Of a DNA stretch of 64,000 nt, positions 1-7,304 are shown piece by piece. The notes under the pieces are model-generated. The model made no database searches and had not been told where the DNA came from. It saw nothing but the letters and a program-made list of their open reading frames with translations. Positions within the stretch are counted from its first letter, which is position 1, and every line of letters starts with the position of its first letter. Where the stretch lies: NCBI RefSeq assembly GCF_002117005.1, contig NZ_CP021023.1, positions 620,001 through 684,000 of the forward strand, given 5' to 3'. The translations under genes and the position numbers were made by a program. Origin of the DNA: Sedimentisphaera salicampi. GTDB taxonomy: Bacteria > Planctomycetota > Phycisphaerae > Sedimentisphaerales > Sedimentisphaeraceae.

Positions 1-1203
1 AAGCCGCACCCTTCCGCCAAAAAATTCCCGGGGGCTGTAAAAGAATCTGCCGGCAAAGTAATTCAAGAATTGGAGATTGATCTTTCTGTCCCGAGGTGGC
101 ATTCTACTGGTCTGTACGCCCCTGCCGGCGAAGTAATAGAGGCGGTTTTGCCCGCTGAGCTCACCAAGAAAGGACTGAGCCTTCGGATAGGCTCCCATAA
201 AGACAAGCTCTGGCACAAGGATGCCTGGAAAAGATTTCCCGATATAAGCAGAAGCTTCAGTCTCAGCTCCGAGAATACAAAATGCGCCTCCGCTTTTGGC
301 GGGCTTATCTATATAAAAGTACCGAAAGATGCTCATGGTAAATCGAAAATTATTCTGAAAGGCCCAGCTCGGGCTCCATACTTCAAGCTTGGCAAGACAA
401 GCGGTAAGCAATGGGAAGAACTTCGCAAAAGGCCTGCTCCATGGGGCGAGCTTGAGGGTAAGAACGTTGTAATAACCGTTCCCTCAGACAGGCTCAGGAA
501 ACTGGAAAATCCTGAAGCTCTTATGAAAAAATGGGATGAGGTTCTTGATGCCTGCGCAGAGCTGAGGGGAGCTCCAATTCCAAGAAAGAGCCCGGAGAGA
601 ATCGTGCCGGACGTGCAGATAAGCGCAGGTTATATGCATTCGGGATACCCGATAATGACACAGTCCGACCAGTTCGATACGCTTGCAGATATCAACACGT
701 TAAAAAACGGCAGCTGGGGGCTTTTCCACGAAATTGGACATAATCACCAACGAAAGGCCTGGACTTTTTCCGGGGCCGGCGAGGTTACGGTAAATATTTT
801 CACGGTTTACGTGTTTGATAAGGTCTGCGGGATTGACCCCCTTGAGGGCAGAATGAATGCCCGCAAAAGGCAGCAGCTAAAGGATGAATTCAAAGAAAAC
901 GGCGGAACATTCGAATACTGGAAGAAAAACCCCTTCGTGGGGCTTTTATGCTATATGGAGCTTCAGGAGGAATTCGGCTGGGAGCCCTATAAAAAGGTTT
1001 TCAGGAAGTATGAAAAGATGAACCCCGAGGATCTACCGAAAAATGATTCCGAGAGGATAAACCGCTGGGTGCTTCTTTTCTCGCAAACTGTAGAAAAGAA
1101 TTTAGTCCCATTCTTCCGCGGCTGGGGATGGCCGGTATCAAATAAAACTGCTGAAAAGCTCAACAGCCTTCCTGTATGGCCGGAGTTAGAGAAAACGGAA
1201 TGA
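1..1203 (+). CDS. M60-like (enhancin/mucin-type) zinc metallopeptidase, 5' end outside window
   Basis: The frame is open from base 1, so the gene starts before the window; about 400 codons are visible. The segment W-x-S-T-G-L-Y-A-P near visible residue 36 and the zinc motif HEIGH at visible residues 243-247, followed by a third ligand Glu in GAGEVT about 14 residues later, are the signature of M60/gluzincin-like peptidases. Known family members cleave O-glycosylated (mucin-like) proteins outside the cell. A TTG at 70 could be mistaken for the start, but the upstream codons still read like the M60 N-terminal region. It is followed 87 bp later by a sulfatase on the same strand, which fits a shared role in attacking sulfated glycoproteins. 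Whether a signal peptide exists cannot be seen. Confidence 0.85.
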   Translation, partial: KPHPSAKKFPGAVKESAGKVIQELEIDLSVPRWHSTGLYAPAGEVIEAVLPAELTKKGLSLRIGSHKDKLWHKDAWKRFPDISRSFSLSSENTKCASAFGGLIYIKVPKDAHGKSKIILKGPARAPYFKLGKTSGKQWEELRKRPAPWGELEGKNVVITVPSDRLRKLENPEALMKKWDEVLDACAELRGAPIPRKSPERIVPDVQISAGYMHSGYPIMTQSDQFDTLADINTLKNGSWGLFHEIGHNHQRKAWTFSGAGEVTVNIFTVYVFDKVCGIDPLEGRMNARKRQQLKDEFKENGGTFEYWKKNPFVGLLCYMELQEEFGWEPYKKVFRKYEKMNPEDLPKNDSERINRWVLLFSQTVEKNLVPFFRGWGWPVSNKTAEKLNSLPVWPELEKTE

Positions 1204-1290
1204 GAGAATGTATATTCTTCTGCCGGAAGAGGCGAGGATGTTATATGAACGCGGCAAGTAAACGTTTTAATTTTTATGAGGAATTATCAA

Positions 1291-2919
1291 ATGAGCACCA
1301 GACGAGAATTTATGAAAAGTACAGCTGGGATTTTAGCTTCTTATGCTCTAACAGCCGCAGCTTCTGAAGCCCCAGTTAAAGACAAGCCAAATATCCTGCT
1401 GATTATGGCAGATGATATGGGTTATTCTGATGCCGAATGCTATGGAGGTGAAGTTCGCACGCCGAATTTATCTGCCCTTGCCGATAACGGCCTGCGTTTT
1501 ACCCAGCACTACTCTTCCGGCCGCTGCTGGCCTTCCCGCGCTTGCCTGCTAACTGGATACTATGCACAACATATACGCCGCGACAGCCTTCCGGGCATTA
1601 AAAAAGGGAAAAGACCCTCTTGGGCACCGACAGCACCTCATTTCTTGAAGCACGGTGGGTATAAATCTTACCACAGCGGGAAGTGGCACATTGACGGAAG
1701 TCCTGAGGAAGGCGGCTTCGACCGTACTTGGGGAAACCACAATAACGGCTGCGACTGGGACAGATTTTTTGACTCAAAACAATGGCAGGAAGGCGACCTG
1801 AAAGCCCCTGTAGAGAAAGGCGAAAAGTATTATTCCACTACAGCAATTGCAGACCACGCTATCGCCTGCTTAAAACTGCACAAGAAAAATAACCCTGACA
1901 AACCATTTTTCCAGTATATGGCTTTTTATTCGCCGCACTTCCCATTGCAGGCAATCCAAAAAGACATCGAATCATATCATGGTGTTTACCGAAAAGGCTG
2001 GGATGCTATCCGCCATGAGAGATGGGAACGAATGAAGGAAATGGGGATAGTTAATTGCGGCCTATCTGAACGTGAAGCCAATATCCTCCCCCATTGGAAT
2101 ATGTCGGAAAAGGGTTTGAAACAAAAAATAGGTGAAGGTGAAGCGCCGTACGCAGTAGCTTGGAATAGGCTTACCGAAACGCAGAAAGAATTTCAAGCAA
2201 AGAAAATGGCTATCCACGCAGCTATGATTACTCGGATGGATATTGAGATTGGCCGCGTGGTAAGGCAGCTTAAGAAAATGGGGGTTTATGAAAACACGCT
2301 AATCCTTTTTGCAAGCGACAATGGAGCGAGCGCGGAGCAGTTCATTCGCGGAGACGGACATAACCCTGATGCCCCATTGGGGTCTGCAGAAAGCTATTTA
2401 TGCCTTGGCCCCGGCTGGTCAACAGCGGCAAACACACCCTTTAGATTGCATAAACACTGGAATCATGAAGGCGGGATAAGTTCGCCTCTTATTGCTCACT
2501 GGCCGAAAGGAATCAAAGATTCAGGCGAATTAAGGCACGACCCTTCACATTTCATTGATATCCTGCCAACCTGTATGGATGCTGCAGGCTTAGAATTCCC
2601 TGATAAAACCAAAGATGGCAAAGCAGTACCAAAACGCAGCGGGAAAAGTTTGCTTGCGTCCTTCAGGGAAGATGGAGCTCTAAAGCATAAGTGTTTGTGG
2701 TGGGCACATGCCAACAATCGAGCATTTCGCAAGGGCGACTGGAAGATATCAGCCAGGCGGGCAAGCAATGGAAATACAGGGCCTTGGGAGCTTTATAACT
2801 TAAAGTTCGACAGATGTGAAATGAATAACCTTGCCTCTAAATACCCTGAGAAAGTAAATGAATTAGCCTCAAAATGGCATGAGATGGCTGAAGGCTTTAA
2901 GAGAGATTTGAACAGTTAA
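1291..2919 (+). CDS. Tat-exported type I sulfatase (formylglycine-dependent)
   Basis: The protein begins with a twin-arginine signal (TRREFMK, then a short hydrophobic stretch), so it is probably exported folded. The N-terminal metal site is in NILLIMADDMGYSD, and the modification motif C-W-P-S-R-A-C-L-L-T-G supplies the cysteine that is converted to formylglycine in type I sulfatases. These enzymes remove sulfate esters from polysaccharides or glycoproteins. Start chosen at 1291 (MSTRREF) because GAGGA lies 7-8 bases upstream; an ATG at 1276 would add five residues and place that Shine-Dalgarno inside the gene. Length about 542 aa is normal. The substrate cannot be read from sequence; the M60 peptidase upstream suggests a sulfated glycoprotein. 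Confidence 0.93.
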   Translation: MSTRREFMKSTAGILASYALTAAASEAPVKDKPNILLIMADDMGYSDAECYGGEVRTPNLSALADNGLRFTQHYSSGRCWPSRACLLTGYYAQHIRRDSLPGIKKGKRPSWAPTAPHFLKHGGYKSYHSGKWHIDGSPEEGGFDRTWGNHNNGCDWDRFFDSKQWQEGDLKAPVEKGEKYYSTTAIADHAIACLKLHKKNNPDKPFFQYMAFYSPHFPLQAIQKDIESYHGVYRKGWDAIRHERWERMKEMGIVNCGLSEREANILPHWNMSEKGLKQKIGEGEAPYAVAWNRLTETQKEFQAKKMAIHAAMITRMDIEIGRVVRQLKKMGVYENTLILFASDNGASAEQFIRGDGHNPDAPLGSAESYLCLGPGWSTAANTPFRLHKHWNHEGGISSPLIAHWPKGIKDSGELRHDPSHFIDILPTCMDAAGLEFPDKTKDGKAVPKRSGKSLLASFREDGALKHKCLWWAHANNRAFRKGDWKISARRASNGNTGPWELYNLKFDRCEMNNLASKYPEKVNELASKWHEMAEGFKRDLNS

Positions 2920-2937
2920 CATAGAATCTTTCTGAGG

Positions 2938-2973
2938 CAGCTGTACACGAGACTTAACGCTTTTGTACAGCTG
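2938..2973 (+). terminator. Perfect 10-bp inverted repeat after the sulfatase gene
   Basis: CAGCTGTACA (2938-2947) and its exact complement TGTACAGCTG (2964-2973) flank a 16-base loop, 19 bases after the sulfatase stop. There is no strong T tract, so it is either a weak terminator or an mRNA 3' stabiliser. The rest of 2974-3206 is AT-rich with no gene seen and probably holds the promoter of the next gene. Confidence 0.5.
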
Positions 2974-3206
2974 CTCAATTTTCACTAATGATTAACAGAA
3001 AAATTAATAATTTTCTGCCTTGAAGCTTGCAGGGTAATGATTATATTCTCGTCCGAGTTATTTTTACCTGCCGGCGGTGTTTACAGACTGCAAATTTTGT
3101 GATAAAATGTTACTTTTTAGAATAACTTTGGTGCAGTTTTATCTGCTCAAAGACAGTTAAAACATTTTAGTGTATTTTATTAAATCTTAATAATCAGGTT
3201 TTATAT

Positions 3207-4517
3207 ATGGAAATTAAGGCATTTAAGGCTTATCGTTTTAACCCGGAAGTTGTCGGAACGGCCGGAGACTGCATAGCTCCTCCGTACGATGTTATCAAAG
3301 ACCAGCTTCAGGATGCCCTTTACAAGCTCAATGACCACAACATCGTTCGAATCATAAAGGGCAAACAGGGCGAAGAGGACAGCGAAAACAACAACGTTTA
3401 CACAAGAGCACGAGACTACCTCAATTCTTGGATAGAGGAAAATGCTCTCAGGCAGGATGAAAAACCAAGCATATACGCCTACGTGCAGAGATTCGAGGCC
3501 GCAGGAGAGAAATTTGCCAGAAGCGGTTTTATTGCTCTGGGCAAGCTTGCAGATTTCGGCAAAGGTGTTCAGCCGCATGAGAAGACCCTCGACGGGCCGA
3601 AGGCAGACCGCCTCAATCTCACCCGCGCCTGCAAGGCTCAGTTCGGGCAGATTTTTATGCTTTACAACGACCCTGAGAAAGTAATAGAAAGTATCATTGA
3701 TAAATGCGTACAGGGTGAACCGCTGGTAGAATTCTGCGATGAAGAAGGTGTTCAGCACAGCCTCTATTCTATCGATGCTGAGGAAGATATCGCTGCTGCA
3801 ATCTCGATGATGCAGGATAAGGACCCCGTAATAGCAGACGGTCACCACAGATACGAAACCTCTCTGAATTACTACAAGGAATCCGGCAATCCTAACGCCC
3901 AGTACCGTATGATGACGTTCGTTAATATGTACAACGAAGGGCTCGTTGTTCTGCCTACTCACCGGCTTGCAGGAAGCATTGAAGGCTTCGATATCGGAAA
4001 GCTCATCACCGATCTGAGAGAGCAGTTTGAGATTGAAGAATTCGGTTTTTCAGATGAAGGCGAAAAGCAAAACGCAAAAGCAAGGATGTTCGAGGCTCTT
4101 GAGAGAGATTACCAGAGCGGCAGGAATTCCTTCGGGATATACGCAGCGGACAAGGCTTTCTATAAGATTACTCTCAAAGACATAAGCTTTATGGAAAGCT
4201 GCGCACCTGAGCTCAGCGAGGCATCAAGAAAACTTGATGTTACAATCCTGCACAGGCTTATTCTCGAGAATATTCTCGGGATCGGAGATGCCCAGCTTGC
4301 AAGCCAAGCGAATCTGGAATATATTAAGGGGATAGGAAGCGCTGCCGACGATTCTATCGAAAGAGTGGATTCAGGCGAGAAGCAGGTGGTATTCTTTATG
4401 AACCCGACACCTGTTAAGCAGGTTAGGGATGTGGCAGATGCGGGAGAGAAAATGCCGCAGAAATCCACTTTCTTCTACCCTAAAATCTATACAGGGCTTA
4501 CAATAAACAAAATATAA
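3207..4517 (+). CDS. DUF1015 family protein (ParB/SerK-like fold suspected)
   Basis: The 436-aa protein has the DUF1015 hallmarks: an early IAPPYDVI (about residues 25-32) and A-D-G-H-H-R-Y-E-T at about 210-218. It has no signal peptide and is cytoplasmic. Function is unproven for the family. The DGHHR box resembles the nucleotide-binding box of ParB-fold proteins, including the archaeal free-serine kinase SerK, and from memory DUF1015 genes often sit beside serA and serC in other bacteria. Here the next gene, 58 bp downstream, is a class V aminotransferase of the serine/phosphoserine type, which supports a role in serine metabolism, but that is inference. No good Shine-Dalgarno is visible before 3207. 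Confidence 0.85.
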   Translation: MEIKAFKAYRFNPEVVGTAGDCIAPPYDVIKDQLQDALYKLNDHNIVRIIKGKQGEEDSENNNVYTRARDYLNSWIEENALRQDEKPSIYAYVQRFEAAGEKFARSGFIALGKLADFGKGVQPHEKTLDGPKADRLNLTRACKAQFGQIFMLYNDPEKVIESIIDKCVQGEPLVEFCDEEGVQHSLYSIDAEEDIAAAISMMQDKDPVIADGHHRYETSLNYYKESGNPNAQYRMMTFVNMYNEGLVVLPTHRLAGSIEGFDIGKLITDLREQFEIEEFGFSDEGEKQNAKARMFEALERDYQSGRNSFGIYAADKAFYKITLKDISFMESCAPELSEASRKLDVTILHRLILENILGIGDAQLASQANLEYIKGIGSAADDSIERVDSGEKQVVFFMNPTPVKQVRDVADAGEKMPQKSTFFYPKIYTGLTINKI

Positions 4518-4575
4518 ATGCAAAAATCGCCTGCATACAGCAAGGCAGATTTGAAAGAATTAATAAGGAGTAATT

Positions 4576-5667
4576 ATGACAGACTGGAAAAATCCTCCAA
4601 AACTTTTCATCCCGGGGCCGGTACACTCCACTCCGGAAGTCCTTGAGCAGCTCTCAAGGTACACTGTTGGCCACAGAGCCAAGGAATATTCTCAGCTCCA
4701 CGGCGAAACAGTGGATATGCTGAAGAAAGTTCTCTTCACGGATCAAAACGTATTTCTTTCTACCTCCAGCGGCTCAGGCGGCTGGGAATGCTCAATGAGA
4801 AACCTCGTGGGTGAAGGCGAGAAGGTGCTCTGCTGTATGTGCGGGGCTTTCAGCGATAAATACGCATCCGTGGCGAAGGGCTGCGGGGTAGCTTACGACG
4901 AACTCAAGGTTGACTGGGGCCGGGCTACAACAGCAGAAATGATAGACAAAAAACTTGCCACAGGGGAGTATTCCGCTGTTACATTCGTTTACAACGAAAC
5001 GAGTACGGGCGTAACTAACCCTGTGGAAGAAATCTCATCTATGATGAAAGAGAAGTACCCCGATGTGCTTATCTTTGTTGACTGCGTGAGCGCAATGGCC
5101 GCCCTGCCGCTTAAATTTGATGAACTCGGCTGGGACTTTGCCTTTGCTTCAGTACAGAAGGCATTTGCCATTCCGCCAGGACTTGCTGTTTTTGCGGTGA
5201 GCGACAGAGCTATGCAGAAGGCTGAAACCGTTAAAAACCGCGGCTACTACTTCGACCTTCTTCAGTTTGCTAAGACCGCCAAGAAAGACCAAACGCCTAC
5301 TACCCCTGCCGTCCCGCAGATTATGGCTCTGAACTACCGCTGCCAGCTGCTTCTGGAAGAGGGAATGGAGAACGTTTGGCAAAGGCATCAGCAGATGGCC
5401 GACTTCGTGCGGGGCTGGGCAAAGGAAAACTTCGCCCTTTTCGCAGAAGATGAAAAATTTGCTTCCAACACGCTCACTACCGTTAAGAACACAAAGGGCA
5501 TTGATGTGGCTGCTGTGATTGAGGCTGTGAAGGAAAAACACAACGCCGCCTTCGGTAACGGCTATGGAAAGCTCAAAGGCGAAACCTTCCGTATAGCCCA
5601 CATGGGCGATATCACACTCGACGACCTCAAAGACCTGCTCAGCTGGATTGACGACGAGATAAAATAA
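4576..5667 (+). CDS. Class V PLP aminotransferase (serine-pyruvate / alanine-glyoxylate / phosphoserine type)
   Basis: A 363-aa cytoplasmic PLP enzyme. The opening F-I-P-G-P-V is typical of the alanine-glyoxylate/serine-pyruvate aminotransferase group, and the PLP lysine is the K of ASVQKAFAIPPGLAVF near residue 195. Substrates in this group include alanine, serine, glyoxylate and, in some lineages, phosphoserine. A clean Shine-Dalgarno (AAGGAG) precedes the ATG. Pairing with the DUF1015 gene and a strong terminator at its 3' end suggest a two-gene unit, so a phosphoserine aminotransferase role in serine synthesis is plausible. The sequence alone does not decide the substrate. Confidence 0.85.
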   Translation: MTDWKNPPKLFIPGPVHSTPEVLEQLSRYTVGHRAKEYSQLHGETVDMLKKVLFTDQNVFLSTSSGSGGWECSMRNLVGEGEKVLCCMCGAFSDKYASVAKGCGVAYDELKVDWGRATTAEMIDKKLATGEYSAVTFVYNETSTGVTNPVEEISSMMKEKYPDVLIFVDCVSAMAALPLKFDELGWDFAFASVQKAFAIPPGLAVFAVSDRAMQKAETVKNRGYYFDLLQFAKTAKKDQTPTTPAVPQIMALNYRCQLLLEEGMENVWQRHQQMADFVRGWAKENFALFAEDEKFASNTLTTVKNTKGIDVAAVIEAVKEKHNAAFGNGYGKLKGETFRIAHMGDITLDDLKDLLSWIDDEIK

Positions 5668-5730
5668 TCCCTTGGCAGAATATCATAACAGGTTGCGGGA
5701 TATTATTTAGCACGCCTGAAATTGCTTACT

Positions 5731-5762
5731 AAGCCTCGAGAAACCCCTCGAGGCTTTTTTTA
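5731..5762 (+). terminator. Intrinsic terminator of the DUF1015-aminotransferase unit
   Basis: AGCCTCGAG (5732-5740) pairs perfectly with CTCGAGGCT (5747-5755) around a 6-base loop and is followed directly by a run of seven or more T. This is a textbook rho-independent terminator 65 bp after the stop. Confidence 0.93.
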
Positions 5763-5869
5763 ATCAGACAAACATTACGTGCGCTGAATATAATGACAGT
5801 TTTTTTTGAAAAAATCTGCCTCCGGCCAACATTAGATTAAAAAGCTTTATAAATTTGAAAAGGAGAGCT

Positions 5870-6964
5870 ATGATGAAAAACCTAGGTTTACGAATTGTTA
5901 TTATCGCTGTTTTATCAGCACCTTTCTGCGGATTTGCTTCCAAGGCAAATCTCACACAACTTCCAAAACGAAAGATATTCAAGATTGTAAGCCCCGGCAG
6001 CAGGATCGTTATTGAAAAAGGCGACCCGGGCACTGAAGACAACAAATACGGTTTTGAAGGCGGAAGAGTAGTACGAATAAACAAGGATTATCATCTCGTA
6101 ACAGCTGAGAGGGCTGGAGATCCCAAAATTGTTAAGATGCGCCTCGCTCACTGGAAAAGCAGAGACGGAATCAGCTGGCAAAGAGTTTCAACGCTTTACG
6201 AATCGAGCGGAGAATTCGAAGGAAAAGATCCGCGTGCAGCGCTTTGGGGACCGATGCCGATATTCGATAAAAGCAAGAACCGGTGGTATCTGGTTTATGT
6301 GGCATACAGGGCGAAACCCAACGACGAAACAGGCTGGTACCTGAATCACGAGGGTAAAATATGGCTTGCTGAATCCCAGCAGAAAGGAAGAAACGGAATC
6401 GACGGGCCATACAAGGATCTGGGAATAATTCTTCAGCCGGATGAGAATTCAGGGCCTTGGGAAGGGCTTCAGGGCACCGATTCATTCTTTCCTTATAAAA
6501 TCGACGATACGTGGTACGGTTTTTACGGCAGCGCTCAAACTCAGGCAGACAGGAATATGGACTATCCGAAATGGTGCGTAGGGCTTGCCAAGGCAGAGAG
6601 CCTCCAAGGGCCATGGGAACGTATGAGCGAGCGAAACCCGATAAAGCTTGATCCGCAATTTGCTGAGAATCCTGTTGTAACACGGCTCAAGGACGGTCGC
6701 TGGGTTGCAATGGTTGACGGCGGAGGCGGCGGATTTAAATATTCTGTATCTGACGACGGTCTGCACTGGTCAAGAGCTGTGAGAGTGCCGCTGGAGAGGC
6801 ACGGAAGGAGATGGTGGAGCGCTATGAGAACCCCGCTCTGCCTCATCCCCGAAGGTGAGGGGATATACACAGTTTTCCATACCGCCTACACCAAAAGTGA
6901 ATTCGCTAACGTTGGTATGGCAAAGCTGAAGCTAATCGAGGAAGAGGTGATTCATGTTGAGTGA
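5870..6964 (+). CDS. Secreted five-bladed-propeller glycoside hydrolase (GH43/GH32-superfamily-like)
   Basis: About 364 aa with an N-terminal signal peptide (LGLRIVIIAVLSAPFCGFAS). The rest has the repeated blade pattern of the GH43/GH32/GH117 superfamily: K-S-R-D-G-I-S-W, WYLVYVAYR, WYGFYGSA, D-G-R-W-V-A-M-V-D, and S-D-D-G-L-H-W. Such enzymes cut arabinose, xylose, fructose or anhydrogalactose units from polysaccharides. The exact family is not clear to me. Start set at 5870 (ATGATG) because AAGGAG lies just upstream; a TTG at 5855 is in frame but unlikely. It is a single gene with its own terminator downstream. Confidence 0.72.
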   Translation: MMKNLGLRIVIIAVLSAPFCGFASKANLTQLPKRKIFKIVSPGSRIVIEKGDPGTEDNKYGFEGGRVVRINKDYHLVTAERAGDPKIVKMRLAHWKSRDGISWQRVSTLYESSGEFEGKDPRAALWGPMPIFDKSKNRWYLVYVAYRAKPNDETGWYLNHEGKIWLAESQQKGRNGIDGPYKDLGIILQPDENSGPWEGLQGTDSFFPYKIDDTWYGFYGSAQTQADRNMDYPKWCVGLAKAESLQGPWERMSERNPIKLDPQFAENPVVTRLKDGRWVAMVDGGGGGFKYSVSDDGLHWSRAVRVPLERHGRRWWSAMRTPLCLIPEGEGIYTVFHTAYTKSEFANVGMAKLKLIEEEVIHVE

Positions 6965-6984
6965 ATTTCTGATTTAAAGTAAAA

Positions 6985-7027
6985 CGAAAAGCGGGCAGAG
7001 CAGAATTTTTTGCCCGTTTTTTATTTT
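6985..7027 (+). terminator. Intrinsic terminator after the propeller glycosidase
   Basis: CGGGCA (6992-6997) pairs with TGCCCG (7011-7016), flanked by A-rich sequence upstream and TTTTTTATTTT downstream. It separates the glycosidase from the leucine operon. Confidence 0.85.
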
Positions 7028-7063
7028 AAGCGGTGAAAACTCTGCTAAAAATTTGTTTTTCGT

Positions 7064-7091
7064 TTGAAATTCAATTTACTGCTGCTAAAAT
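7064..7091 (+). promoter_or_regulatory. Candidate sigma70-type promoter of the leucine operon
   Basis: TTGAAA (7064-7069), a 16-base spacer, then TAAAAT (7086-7091). Transcription would start near 7098, only a few bases before the leader ORF at 7102, so the leader may be translated almost leaderless. A second perfect TATAAT lies at 7250-7255 inside a CTATTATAATAG palindrome and could be an internal promoter that bypasses the leader, although no good -35 is seen for it. Confidence 0.55.
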
Positions 7092-7101
7092 ATTCGGTGT
7101 T

Positions 7102-7182
7102 ATGAGAAGTTTATCAAACACAGCTATCACAAATGCTTTTTCTGCTGACACCCTCAGCAGCCTTCTCCTACTGCGCCTGTAG
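7102..7182 (+). CDS. Leucine leader peptide upstream of leuA
   Basis: A 26-codon ORF that ends in LSSLLLLRL and a TAG stop; six of its last nine sense codons are Leu (CTC AGC AGC CTT CTC CTA CTG CGC CTG). All four CTN Leu codons are used, so the supply of several tRNA-Leu isoacceptors would be sensed. It sits 122 bp upstream of leuA, just after a promoter-like sequence and within a stretch of hairpins. This is the arrangement of amino-acid attenuation leaders such as enteric leuL. The ribosome-binding site is poor, which fits a very short 5' end. Expression is inferred, not shown. Confidence 0.72.
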   Translation: MRSLSNTAITNAFSADTLSSLLLLRL

Positions 7183-7199
7183 GGCGCTTACTTTTTAAT
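7142..7199 (+). promoter_or_regulatory. Leader hairpins and possible attenuator of the leucine operon
   Basis: Two hairpins overlap the leader ORF. The first is CTGCTGA (7142-7148) with TCAGCAG (7154-7160). The second is GCGCC (7173-7177) with GGCGC (7183-7187), followed by TTACTTTTTAAT, terminator-like. GAGAAG at 7104-7109 can also pair with CTTCTC at 7162-7167 in the Leu run, giving a possible competing fold. Because the terminator-like stem overlaps the stop codon, a ribosome finishing the peptide would cover it, so the mechanism may differ from the classic enteric one. Confidence 0.5.
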
Positions 7200-7304
7200 C
7201 AAACATACCACAAACAGACCTTTAATTTTCTCAATAAGTTTTAATCTATTATAATAGACTTACTGTATCATAATATCTAAACGCTTGAAAAAACAGGTAG
7301 TAAA

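Noticed and set aside
3201-3962. 253-aa minus-strand frame opposite the DUF1015 gene
   Set aside because: It is antisense to a well-supported family protein and has no recognisable domain.
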